Of a stretch of DNA of 64,000 bases, positions 1 to 11,458 are shown piece by piece; within the stretch, counting starts at the first letter, position 1; every line of letters begins with the position of its first letter. Position numbers and translations under genes: made by a program. The notes below the pieces were generated by a model that worked only from the letters and a program-made list of their open reading frames with translations, was not told where the DNA came from and made no database searches. Origin of the DNA: Aspidiotus rigidus (Eukaryota; Arthropoda; Insecta; Hemiptera; Diaspididae); the NCBI GenBank assembly GCA_035079385.1, contig JAVHKY010000046.1, positions 2,604,001-2,668,000 on the forward strand, given 5' to 3'.

Positions 1-153
1 TTTTTCAGCTGAACCGATATGAAATTTGTAATCTGCGTTGAATTCGGTTAGGATAGGCCTAATGGGTACCATTTTGTGTCGCGAGAGATTAATTTCTCTT
101 TAATATTCATTTGTCACAGAGGGCAATAATTTCGAATTTCATTCAGCCTAAAA

Positions 154-985
154 CGATCAGCAGGGTAAGAGCTTCTTTATATGTGTAGAAAGATACCATT
201 CTCCAATTTCTGTCGATGTCACCATCGGTTTAAATTCAATTGAAATCCAGCCCAATACGATCAGCAGAATTGAAGCAATGTTATATGTGTAGCAAGATAC
301 CATTCTGCAATTTCGGTTGATATCATCATCCATTTAAATTCAATTGAAATTCAGTATGTAACGATCAGCAGAATGGGAGCTTTGTTATTTGTGTAGAGAG
401 ATACCATTCTGCAATTTCGGTTGTTATCATCATCCATTTAAATTCAATTGAAATTCAGTAATAAACGATCAGCAGAATGAGAGCTTTGTTGTTTGTGTAG
501 AAAGATACCATTCTCCAATTTCGGTCGATGTGACCATCCGTTTAAATTCAATTGAAATTCAGTATGAAACGATCAGCAGAATGGGAGCTTTGTTATTTGT
601 GTAGAAAGATACCATTCTCCAATTTCTGTCCATATCACACTCCATTCAAATTCAATTGAAATCTGGGCTAAAACGATCGGCAGAATGAGAGCGTTGTTAT
701 ATGTATAGGGAGATACCATTCTCCAATTTCAGTTAATATCATCATCTATTTTAATTCAATTGAATTTTAAATTTAAACGATCAGCAGAATGGGAGCTTTG
801 TTATATGTGTAAGGAGATACCATTCTTTAATTTCTGTTGATATTATCATCTATTTGAATTCAATTTGAAATTAGTATGAAACGATCAGCAGAATGGGTCC
901 CTTGTTATATGTAAAGGAAGATATCATTCTTCAGATTCTGTCCATATCACCATCCATTTAACTTTAATTAAAATATGCTTTAAAT
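154..985 (+). repeat. B-family block, 8 x 104-bp monomers (HOR copy 1)
   Basis: CGATCAG (CGATCGG in one unit) landmarks fall at 154, 258, 362, 466, 570, 674, 778 and 882, giving a constant 104-bp period. Each unit carries the landmarks CAGCAGAATG, GATACCATTCT and AAATTCAATTGAAATTC. The last contains the 10-bp palindrome TTCAATTGAA. Units within a block differ more from one another than the same unit does between HOR copies, so the block expanded first and was then amplified as part of the 1762-bp unit. Confidence 0.95.
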
Positions 986-1763
986 TTCGGTTAAAATAGG
1001 CCTATTGGGTACCATTTTAAGTTATCAGCGATTATCTTCTGTTGAATATTCAGTTTTCACAGAGGGCAAATATATCGAACTTTGGTATTTGTGATCGGAG
1101 GTCAGGTTTTTCAGGTGAACCGATATGAAATTTGTAATCGGTGTTGATTTTTCGATTAGGATAGACCTATTGGGTATCATTTTTAGTCGCCAGAGAATTT
1201 TTTTTGTTGAAAATTCAGTTTTCACAGAGGGCAATAATATTGAATTCTAGAAATTGTGATCATTTATCAAGTTTTTCAACTGAACCGATATGAAATTCGT
1301 AATCTGCGTTACTTTTCGGTTAGGGTAGGTCTATTGGCTTCCATTTTTAGCTGGCAGAGATTTATTCCTCATGTTGAGAATTCAGTTTACATAGGGGGCA
1401 ACAACTTCGAATTCTGGAATTCGTGTTCGGAGTTCGAAATTTTCAACTGAACCGATATGAAATATGTAATCGGCGTTAAATTTCGATTAGTATAGACCTA
1501 TCGGAAATCATTTTTAGTCGCAAGAGATTTTTTTCTGTTGAAAATTCAGTTTTAAAAGATGCAGTAACTTCGAATTGCGGATTTTGTGATCGGAGGTCAG
1601 GTTGTTTAACTGAACCGATATAAAATTTGTAATCGCCGTTACATTTCGATTAGGATAGACCTATTGGGTTTCATTTTTAGCCGCCAGAGAATTTTTTTGT
1701 TGAATATTCAGTTTTCACAGAGGGCAATGATTAGGAATTATTCGAATTGTGATCGCTATCGAG
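986..1763 (+). repeat. A1 monomer run inside the HOR (representative)
   Basis: Monomer landmarks GAACCGATAT fall at 1117, 1282, 1449 and 1612, and the next unit begins with one at 1774. The spacings are 165, 167, 163 and 162 bp. The monomers are clearly diverged from one another but share the order GAACCGATATGAAAT, GGTTAGGATAG, TTGGGTACCATTTT, GTCGCCAGAGA, AAAATTCAGTTTTCACAGAGGGCAA and GAATTGTGATCG. The same run recurs in every HOR copy. Confidence 0.9.
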
Positions 1764-3525
1764 TTTTTCAGCTGAACCGATATGAAATTTGTAATCTGCG
1801 TTGAATTCGGTTAGGATAGGCCTAATGGGTACCATTTTGTGTCGCGAGAGATTAATTTCTCTTTAATATTCATTTGTCACAGAGGGCAATAATTTCGAAT
1901 TTCATTCAGCCTAAAACGATCAGCAGGGTAAGAGCTTCTTTATATGTGTAGAAAGATACCATTCTCCAATTTCTGTCGATGTCACCATCGGTTTAAATTC
2001 AATTGAAATCCAGCCCAATACGATCAGCAGAATTGAAGCAATGTTATATGTGTAGCAAGATACCATTCTGCAATTTCGGTTGATATCATCATCCATTTAA
2101 ATTCAATTGAAATTCAGTATGAAACGATCAGCAGAATGGGAGCTTTGTTATTTGTGTAGAGAGATACCATTCTGCAATTACGGTTGTTATCATCATCCAT
2201 TTAAATTCAAATGAAATTCAGTAATAAACGATCAGCAGAATGAGAGCTTTGTTGTTTGAGTAGAAAGATACCATTCTCCAATTTCGGTCGATGTGACCAT
2301 CCGTTTAAATTCAATTGAAATTCAGTATGAAACGATCAGCAGAATAGGAGCTTTGTTATTTGTGTAGAAAGATACCATTCTCCAATTTCTGTCCATATCA
2401 CACTCTATTCAAATTCAATTGAAATCTGGGCTAAAACGATCAGCAGAATGAGAGCGTTGTTATATGTATAGGGAGATACCATTCTCCAATTTCAGTTAAT
2501 ATCATCATCTATTTTAATTCAATTGAATTTTAAATTGAAACGATCAGCAGAATGGGAGCTTTGTTATATGTGTAAGGAGATACCATTCTCTAATTTCTGT
2601 TGATATTATCATCTATTTGAATTCAATTTGAAATTAGTATGAAACGATCAGCAGAATGGGTCCTTGTTATATGTAAAGGAAGATATCATTCTTCAGATTC
2701 TGTCCATATCACCATCCATCTAACTTTAATTAAAATATGCTTTAAATTTCGGTTAAAATAGGCCTATTGGGTACCATTTTAAGTTATCAGCGATTATCTT
2801 CTGTTGAATATTCAGTTTTCACAGAGGGCAAATATTTCGAACTTTGGTATTTGTGATCGGAGGTCAGGTTTTTCAGGTGAACCGATATGAAATTTGTAAT
2901 CGGTGTTGATTTTTCGATTAGAATAGACCTATTGGGTATCATTTTTAGTTGCCAGAGAATTTTTTTTGTTGAAAATTCAGTTTTCACAGAGGGCAATAAT
3001 ATTGAATTCTAGAAATTGTGATCATTTATCAAGTTTTTCAACTGAACCGATATGAAATTCGTAATCTGCGTTACTTTTCGGTTAGGGTAGGTCTATTGGC
3101 TTCCATTTTTAGCTGGCAGAGATTTATTCCTCATGTTGAGAATTCAGTTTACATAGGGGGCAACAACTTCGAATTCTGGAATTCGTGTTCGGAGTTCGAA
3201 ATTTTCAACTGAACCGATATGAAATATGTAATCGGCGTTAAATTTCGATTAGTATAGACCTATCGGAAATCATTTTTAGTCGCAAGAGATTTTTTTCTGT
3301 TGAAAATTCAGTTTTAAAAGATGCAGTAACTTCGAATTGCGGATTTTGTGATCGGAGGTCAGGTTGTTTAACTGAACCGATATAAAATTTGTAATCGCCG
3401 TTACATTTCGATTAGGATAGACCTATTGGGTTTCATTTTTAGCCGCCAGAGAATTTTTTTGTTGAATATTCAGTTTTCACAGAGGGCAATGATTAGGAAT
3501 TATTCGAATTGTGATCGCTATCGAG
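1764..3525 (+). repeat. 1762-bp HOR copy 2
   Basis: Same layout as copy 1, with the B block at 1917-2747. It has A at 2180, shared with copy 3, and A at 3153, shared with copy 1. It is therefore a mosaic between its neighbours. Confidence 0.95.
1917..2747 (+). repeat. B-family block, 8 monomers (HOR copy 2)
   Basis: This is the homologous block to 154-985. The last unit is one base shorter because CCC became CC. Confidence 0.93.
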
Positions 3526-5287
3526 TTTTTCAGCTGAACCGATATGAAATTTGTAATCTGCGTTGAATTCGGTTAGGATAGGCCTAATGGGTACCATTTT
3601 GTGTCGCGAGAGATTAATTTCTCTTTAATATTCATTTGTCACAGAGGGCAATAATTTCGAATTTCATTCAGCCTAAAACGATCAGCAGGGTAAGAGCTTC
3701 TTTATATGTGTAGAAAGATACCATTCTCCAATTTCTGTCGATGTCACCATCGGTTTAAATTCAATTGAAATCCAGCCCAATACGATCAGCAGAATTGAAG
3801 CAATGTTATATGTGTAGCAAGATACCATTCTGCAATTTCGGTTGATATCATCATCCATTTAAATTCAATTGAAATTCAGTATGAAACGATCAGCAGAATG
3901 GGAGCTTTGTTATTTGTGTAGAGAGATACCATTCTGCAATTACGGTTGTTATCATCATCCATTTAAATTCAAATGAAATTCAGTAATAAACGATCAGCAG
4001 AATGAGAGCTTTGTTGTTTGAGTAGAAAGATACCATTCTCCAATTTCGGTCGATGTGACCATCCGTTTAAATTCAATTGAAATTCAGTATGAAACGATCA
4101 GCAGAATAGGAGCTTTGTTATTTGTGTAGAAAGATACCATTCTCCAATTTCTGTCCATATCACACTCTATTCAAATTCAATTGAAATCTGGGCTAAAACG
4201 ATCAGCAGAATGAGAGCGTTGTTATATGTATAGGGAGATACCATTCTCCAATTTCAGTTAATATCATCATCTATTTTAATTCAATTGAATTTTAAATTGA
4301 AACGATCAGCAGAATGGGAGCTTTGTTATATGTGTAAGGAGATACCATTCTCTAATTTCTGTTGATATTATCATCTATTTGAATTCAATTTGAAATTAGT
4401 ATGAAACGATCAGCAGAATGGGTCCTTGTTATATGTAAAGGAAGATATCATTCTTCAGATTCTGTCCATATCACCATCCATCTAACTTTAATTAAAATAT
4501 GCTTTAAATTTCGGTTAAAATAGGCCTATTGGGTACCATTTTAAGTTATCAGCGATTATCTTCTGTTGAATATTCAGTTTTCACAGAGGGCAAATATTTC
4601 GAACTTTGGTATTTGTGATCGGAGGTCAGGTTTTTCAGGTGAACCGATATGAAATTTGTAATCGGTGTTGATTTTTCGATTAGAATAGACCTATTGGGTA
4701 TCATTTTTAGTTGCCAGAGAATTTTTTTTGTTGAAAATTCAGTTTTCACAGAGGGCAATAATATTGAATTCTAGAAATTGTGATCATTTATCAAGTTTTT
4801 CAACTGAACCGATATGAAATTCGTAATCTGCGTTACTTTTCGGTTAGGGTAGGTCTATTGGCTTCCATTTTTAGCTGGCAGAGATTTATTCCTCATGTTG
4901 AGAATTCAGTTTACTTAGGGGGCAACAACTTCGAATTCTGGAATTCGTGTTCGGAGTTCGAGTTTTTCAACTGAACCGATATGAAATATGTAATCGGCGT
5001 TAAATTTCGATTAGGATAGACCTATCGGAAATCATTTTTAGTCGCAAGAGATTTTTTTCTGTTGAAAATTCAGTTTTAAAAGATGCAGTAACTTCGAATT
5101 GCGGATTTTGTGATCGGAGGTCAGGTTGTTTAACTGAACCGATATAAAATTTGTAATCGCCGTTACATTTCGATTAGGATAGACCTATTGGGTTTCATTT
5201 TTAGCCGCCAGAGAATTTTTTTGTTGAATATTCAGTTTTCACAGAGGGCAATGATTAGGAATTATTCGAATTGTGATCGCTATCGAG
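3526..5287 (+). repeat. 1762-bp HOR copy 3
   Basis: Same layout, with the B block at 3679-4509. It has A at 3942, as copy 2 does at the equivalent base. At 4915 it has T, as copies 4 and 5 do, where copies 1 and 2 have A. Confidence 0.95.
3679..4509 (+). repeat. B-family block, 8 monomers (HOR copy 3)
   Basis: Homologous block in register with copy 2; the junction sequences on both sides are the same. Confidence 0.93.
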
Positions 5288-7049
5288 TTTTTCAGCTGAA
5301 CCGATATGAAATTTGTAATCTGCGTTGAATTCGGTTAGGATAGGCCTAATGGGTACCATTTTGTGTCGCGAGAGATTAATTTCTCTTTAATATTCATTTG
5401 TCACAGAGGGCAATAATTTCGAATTTCATTCAGCCTAAAACGATCAGCAGGGTAAGAGCTTCTTTATATGTGTAGAAAGATACCATTCTCCAATTTCTGT
5501 CGATGTCACCATCGGTTTAAATTCAATTGAAATCCAGCCCAATACGATCAGCAGAATTGAAGCAATGTTATATGTGTAGCAAGATACCATTCTGCAATTT
5601 CGGTTGATATCATCATCCATTTAAATTCAATTGAAATTCAGTATGAAACGATCAGCAGAATGGGAGCTTTGTTATTTGTGTAGAGAGATACCATTCTGCA
5701 ATTTCGGTTGTTATCATCATCCATTTAAATTCAAATGAAATTCAGTAATAAACGATCAGCAGAATGAGAGCTTTGTTGTTTGAGTAGAAAGATACCATTC
5801 TCCAATTTCGGTCGATGTGACCATCCGTTTAAATTCAATTGAAATTCAGTATGAAACGATCAGCAGAATGGGAGCTTTGTTATTTGTGTAGAAAGATACC
5901 ATTCTCCAATTTCTGTCCATATCACACTCTATTCAAATTCAATTGAAATCTGGGCTAAAACGATCAGCAGAATGAGAGCGTTGTTATATGTATAGGGAGA
6001 TACCATTCTCCAATTTCAGTTAATATCATCATCTATTTTAATTCAATTGAATTTTAAATTGAAACGATCAGCAGAATGGGAGCTTTGTTATATGTGTAAG
6101 GAGATACCATTCTCTAATTTCTGTTGATATTATCATCTATTTGAATTCAATTTGAAATTAGTATGAAACGATCAGCAGAATGGGTCCTTGTTATATGTAA
6201 AGGAAGATATCATTCTTCAGATTCTGTCCATATCACCATCCATCTAACTTTAATTAAAATATGCTTTAAATTTCGGTTAAAATAGGCCTATTGGGTACCA
6301 TTTTAAGTTATCAGCGATTATCTTCTGTTGAATATTCAGTTTTCACAGAGGGCAAATATTTCGAACTTTGGTATTTGTGATCGGAGGTCAGGTTTTTCAG
6401 GTGAACCGATATGAAATTTGTAATCGGTGTTGATTTTTCGATTAGAATAGACCTATTGGGTATCATTTTTAGTTGCCAGAGAATTTTTTTTGTTGAAAAT
6501 TCAGTTTTCACAGAGGGCAATAATATTGAATTCTAGAAATTGTGATCATTTATCAAGTTTTTCAACTGAACCGATATGAAATTCGTAATCTGCGTTACTT
6601 TTCGGTTAGGGTAGGTCTATTGGCTTCCATTTTTAGCTGGCAGAGATTTATTCCTCATGTTGAGAATTCAGTTTACTTAGGGGGCAACAACTTCGAATTC
6701 TGGAATTCGTGTTCGGAGTTCGAGTTTTTCAACTGAACCGATATGAAATATGTAATCGGCGTTAAATTTCGATTAGGATAGACCTATCGGAAATCATTTT
6801 TAGTCGCAAGAGATTTTTTTCTGTTGAAAATTCAGTTTTAAAAGATGCAGTAACTTCGAATTGCGGATTTTGTGATCGGAGGTCAGGTTGTTTAACTGAA
6901 CCGATATAAAATTTGTAATCGCCGTTACATTTCGATTAGGATAGACCTATTGGGTTTCATTTTTAGCCGCCAGAGAATTTTTTTGTTGAATATTCAGTTT
7001 TCACAGAGGGCAATGATTAGGAATTATTCGAATTGTGATCGCTATCGAG
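5288..7049 (+). repeat. 1762-bp HOR copy 4
   Basis: Same layout, with the B block at 5441-6271. It is nearly identical to copy 5 over their shared length. Confidence 0.95.
5441..6271 (+). repeat. B-family block, 8 monomers (HOR copy 4)
   Basis: Homologous block in register with copies 2 and 3; it has the T allele at the site (5704) where copies 2 and 3 carry A. Confidence 0.93.
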
Positions 7050-8738
7050 TTTTTCAGCTGAACCGATATGAAATTTGTAATCTGCGTTGAATTCGGTTAG
7101 GATAGGCCTAATGGGTACCATTTTGTGTCGCGAGAGATTAATTTCTCTTTAATATTCATTTGTCACAGAGGGCAATAATTTCGAATTTCATTCAGCCTAA
7201 AACGATCAGCAGGGTAAGAGCTTCTTTATATGTGTAGAAAGATACCATTCTCCAATTTCTGTCGATGTCACCATCGGTTTAAATTCAATTGAAATCCAGC
7301 CCAATACGATCAGCAGAATTGAAGCAATGTTATATGTGTAGCAAGATACCATTCTGCAATTTCGGTTGATATCATCATCCATTTAAATTCAATTGAAATT
7401 CAGTATGAAACGATCAGCAGAATGGGAGCTTTGTTATTTGTGTAGAGAGATACCATTCTGCAATTTCGGTTGTTATCATCATCCATTTAAATTCAAATGA
7501 AATTCAGTAATAAACGATCAGCAGAATGAGAGCTTTGTTGTTTGAGTAGAAAGATACCATTCTCCAATTTCGGTCGATGTGACCATCCGTTTAAATTCAA
7601 TTGAAATTCAGTATGAAACGATCAGCAGAATGGGAGCTTTGTTATTTGTGTAGAAAGATACCATTCTCCAATTTTTGTCCATATCACACTCTATTCAAAT
7701 TCAATTGAAATCTGGGCTAAAACGATCAGCAGAATGAGAGCGTTGTTATATGTATAGGGAGATACCATTCTCCAATTTCAGTTAATATCATCATCTATTT
7801 TAATTCAATTGAATTTTAAATTGAAACGATCAGCAGAATGGGAGCTTTGTTATATGTGTAAGGAGATACCATTCTCTAATTTCTGTTGATATTATCATCT
7901 ATTTGAATTCAATTTGAAATTAGTATGAAACGATCAGCAGAATGGGTCCTTGTTATATGTAAAGGAAGATATCATTCTTCAGATTCTGTCCATATCACCA
8001 TCCATCTAACTTTAATTAAAATATGCTTTAAATTTCGGTTAAAATAGGCCTATTGGGTACCATTTTAAGTTATCAGCGATTATCTTCTGTTGAATATTCA
8101 GTTTTCACAGAGGGCAAATATTTCGAACTTTGGTATTTGTGATCGGAGGTCAGGTTTTTCAGGTGAACCGATATGAAATTTGTAATCGGTGTTGATTTTT
8201 CGATTAGAATAGACCTATTGGGTATCATTTTTAGTTGCCAGAGAATTTTTTTTGTTGAAAATTCAGTTTTCACAGAGGGCAATAATATTGAATTCTAGAA
8301 ATTGTGATCATTTATCAAGTTTTTCAACTGAACCGATATGAAATTCGTAATCTGCGTTACTTTTCGGTTAGGGTAGGTCTATTGGCTTCCATTTTTAGCT
8401 GGCAGAGATTTATTCCTCATGTTGAGAATTCAGTTTACTTAGGGGGCAACAACTTCGAATTCTGGAATTCGTGTTCGGAGTTCGAGTTTTTCAACTGAAC
8501 CGATATGAAATATGTAATCGGCGTTAAATTTCGATTAGGATAGACCTATCGGAAATCATTTTTAGTCGAAAGAGATTTTTTCTGTTGAAAATTCAGTTTT
8601 AATAGATGCAGTAACTTCGAATTGCGGATTTTGTGATCGGAGGTCAGGTTGTCTAACTGAACCGATATAAAATTTGTAATCGCCGTTACATTTCGATTAG
8701 GATAGACCTATTGGGTTTCATTTTTAGTCGCCAGAGAA
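7050..8738 (+). repeat. 1762-bp HOR copy 5, truncated at its 3' end
   Basis: The B block is at 7203-8033. The copy runs in register until CCAGAGAA at 8731-8738, then jumps to GTTTTTCAGTTCAATGG, skipping roughly 70-90 bp of the expected A1 monomer. The copy is about 1689 bp long. The same jump occurs again at about 10541-10560, so the breakpoint is an inherited junction and not a sequencing accident. Confidence 0.9.
7203..8033 (+). repeat. B-family block, 8 monomers (HOR copy 5)
   Basis: Homologous block. A private change gives CAATTTTTGTCC near 7671 where the other copies have CAATTTCTGTCC. Confidence 0.93.
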
Positions 8739-9381
8739 GTTTTTCAGTTCAATGGATATGAAATTCGTAATCTGCGTTAAATTTCGGTTAGGATAGGTTT
8801 ATTGGGTACAATTTTTAGTCGCGGGAGATATTTTTCTGATGAAAATTCAGTTTTCACAGAGGGCAATAATTTCGAATTTTCGGAATTTGATATGTGGTCT
8901 AAATTTTCAGCCCGAAGGATATGAAATTCGTAATCTGCATTTTATTACGGTTAGGGTAGGTTTATTGGGTACAATTTTTTGTCGCCGGAGATTTTTTTAT
9001 GATGAAAATTAGTTTTCACAGAGGGCAATGATTTTGAATTATGGAAATTGTTATCAGCTATCGCATTTTTCAGCTAAACCGATATGAAATTTGTAATCTG
9101 CGTTACTTTTCGGTTAGGGTAGGTCTATTGACCTCCATTTTTAGCCGCCAGAGAATTTTTTTTGTTGAATATTCAGTTTTCACAGAGGGCAATGATTAGG
9201 AATTATTCGAATTGTGATCGCTATCGAGTTTTTCAGCTGAACCGATATGAAATTTGTAATCTGCGTTGAATTCGGTTAGGATAGGCCTAATGGGTACCAT
9301 TTTGTGTCGCGAGAGATTAATTTCTCTTTAATATTCATTTGTCACAGAGGGCAATAATTTCGAATTTCATTCAGCCTGAAA
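8739..9381 (+). repeat. Diverged A1 monomers, about 4 copies
   Basis: A-type landmarks (ATGGATATGAAATTCG, AAGGATATGAAATTC, AAACCGATATG, GAACCGATATG) recur at about 162-165 bp from 8751 onward. The monomers are more diverged than those in the HOR. The 3' end (GGGCAATAATTTCGAATTTCATTCAGCCTGAAACGAT) repeats the A-to-B junction seen at 154. No other content is visible. Confidence 0.88.
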
Positions 9382-10003
9382 CGATGAGCAGGGTAAGAGC
9401 TTTGTTATATGTGTAGAAAGATACCATTCTCCAATTTCTGTCGATGTCACCATCTGTTTAAATTCAATTGAAATCCAGCCCAATACGATCAGCAGAATTG
9501 AAGCAATGTTTTATGTGTAGAAAGATACCATTCTGCAATTTCGGTTGATATCATCATCCATTTAAGTTCAATTGAAATTCAGTATGAAACGATCAGCAGA
9601 ATGAGAGCTTTGTTGTTTGTGTAGAAAGATACCATTCTGCAATTTCGGTTGTTATCATCACCAATTAAATTCAATTGAAATTCAGTATTAAACGATCAGC
9701 AGAATGAGAGCTTTGTTGTTTGTGTAGAAAGATACCATTCTCCAATTTCGGTCGATGTGACCATCCGTTTAAATTCAATTGAAATTCAGTATGAAACGAT
9801 CAGCAGAATGGAAGCTTTGTTATATATGTTGGGAGATACCATTCTCTAATTTCTGTTCATATTATCATCTATTTGAATTCAATTTGAAATTAGTATGAAA
9901 CGATCAGCAGAATGGGTCCCTTGTTATATGTAGAGAAAGATATCATTCTCCAGATTCTGTCCATATCACCATCCATTTAACTTTAATTAAAATATACTTT
10001 AAA
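9382..10003 (+). repeat. B-family block, 6 monomers
   Basis: CGATGAG/CGATCAG landmarks fall at 9382, 9486, 9590, 9693, 9797 and 9901, giving 103-104 bp spacing. Both junctions with flanking A sequence match those of the HOR B blocks, but there are six units instead of eight. The final unit retains GGGTCCC, as in HOR copy 1. Confidence 0.92.
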
Positions 10004-11042
10004 TTTCGGTTAAAATAGGCCTATTGGGTACCATTTTAAGTTATCAGCGATTATCTTCTGTTGAATATTCAGTTTTCACAGGGGGCAAATATTTCGAACT
10101 TTGGTATTTGTGATCGGAGGTCAGGTTTTTTCAGGTGAACCGATATGAAATTTGTAATCGGTGCTAATTCTTCGATTAGGATAGACCTATTGGGTATCAT
10201 TTTTAGTCGCCAGAGAATTTTTTTTGTTGAAAATTCAGTTTTCACAGAGGACAATGATATTGAATTCTGGAAATTGTGATCATTTATCAAGTTTTTCAAC
10301 TGAACCGATATGAAATTCGTAATCTGCGTTACTTTTCGGTTAGGGTAGGTCTATTGGCTTCCATTTTTAGCTGGCAGAGATTTCTTCCTGATGTTGAGAA
10401 TTCAGTTTACACAGAGGGCAACAACTCCGAATTCTGGATTTCGTGTTCGGAGTTCGAGTTTACCAACTGAACCGATATGAAATTTGTAATCGGCGTTAAA
10501 TTTCGATTAGGATAGACCTATTGGGTTTCATTTTTATTCGCCAGAGAAGTTTTTCAGTTCAATGGATATGAAATTCGTAATCTGCGTTAAATTACAGTTA
10601 GGATAGGTTTATTGGGTACAATTTGTTGTCGCCGGAGATTTTTTTATGATGAAAATTAAGTTTTCACAGAGGGCAATGATTTTGAATTATGGAAATTGTT
10701 ATCAGCTATCGCATTTTTCAGCTAAACCGATATGAAATTTTTAATCTGCGTTACTTTTCGGTTAGGGTAGGTCTATTGGCCTCCATTTTTAGCCGCCAGA
10801 GGATTTTTTTTGTTGAATATTCAGTTTTCACCACGGTTTTCACAGAGGGCAATGATTATGAATTATTGGAATTGTGATCGGCTATCGAGTTTTTCAGCTG
10901 AACCGATATGAAATTTGTAGTCTGCGTTAAATTCAGTTAGGATAGGACTAATGGGTACCATTTTGTGTTGCGAGAGATTAATTTCTCTTGAATATTCATT
11001 TGTCACAGAGGGCAATAATTTCGAATTTCATTCAGCCTGAAA
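10004..11042 (+). repeat. Diverged A1 monomers, about 6, one truncated
   Basis: A landmarks fall near 10138, 10302, 10469, 10560, 10726 and 10897. The short interval between 10469 and 10560 marks a truncated monomer with the same GCCAGAGAAGTTTTTCAG junction as at 8731-8745. A short local duplication, TTTTCACCACGG followed by TTTTCACAGAGG, is seen near 10824-10848. The two open frames here (10069-10299 minus, 10276-10470 plus) are repeat shadows. Confidence 0.87.
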
Positions 11043-11458
11043 CGATCAGCAGAATGAGAGCTTTGTTGTATGTGTAGAAAGATACCATTCTCCAATTATC
11101 GTTCATATTATAATCCATTTGAATTCAATTTAAAATTAGTATGAAACGATCAGCAGAATGGGTTCCTTGTTATATGTGTAGGGAGATACCATTCTCCAAA
11201 TTCTTTTGATATCATTATCTATTTAAATTCAATTGAAATTTTGTTTGAAACAATCAGCAGAATGGGAGCTTTGTTATCTGTGTAGAGAGATATCATTTCT
11301 AATTTCTGTTCATATTATCATCTATTCAAATTAAATTGAAATTTAGTTTGAAACAATCAGCAGAATGGGAGCTTTGTTATATGTAAAGAAAGATATCATT
11401 CTCCAATTTCTGTTCACATTACCATCCATTTAACTTCAATTGAAATATGCTTCAAATG
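11043..11458 (+). repeat. B-family block, 4 diverged monomers
   Basis: CGATCAG/CAATCAG landmarks fall at 11043, 11147, 11251 and 11354, with 103-104 bp spacing. The block has the same two A/B junctions as the others but only four units. Two units have CAATCAG in place of CGATCAG, a CpG-to-CpA type change. Confidence 0.9.

Larger units (their letters stand above)
1..1763 (+). repeat. 1762-bp HOR copy 1
   Basis: The order is A1 (1-153), eight B units (154-985), then about four A1 monomers with GAACC landmarks at 1117, 1282, 1449 and 1612. This copy has GGGTCCC near 895 and CCATTTAAC near 953. The single-copy-like B block at 9.9 kb shares both states, while copies 2-5 have GGGTCC and CCATCTAAC. 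Copy 1 therefore looks closer to the ancestral state. Confidence 0.95.
1..8738 (+). repeat. 1762-bp higher-order satellite repeat, about 5 tandem copies
   Basis: The same unit recurs head to tail with starts at 1, 1764, 3526, 5288 and 7050. The period is 1763 bp for the first copy and 1762 bp for the next three. The one-base difference is a C in a CCC run near 897. Each unit holds A1-type monomers of about 165 bp (marked by GAACCGATATGAAAT and CACAGAGGGCAA) and eight 104-bp B monomers (marked by CGATCAGCAGAAT and GATACCATTCT). Copies differ by only scattered single bases, so amplification looks recent or homogenisation is strong. The window opens exactly at my arbitrary unit start, so the array probably continues to the left. 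No gene is visible; the 64- and 69-residue open frames recur only because the repeat does. Confidence 0.97.

Noticed and set aside
1025..8498. Repeated 69-codon minus and 64-codon plus frames every 1762 bp
   Set aside because: They recur only because the HOR recurs. They lie inside A1 monomers and have no recognisable protein features.
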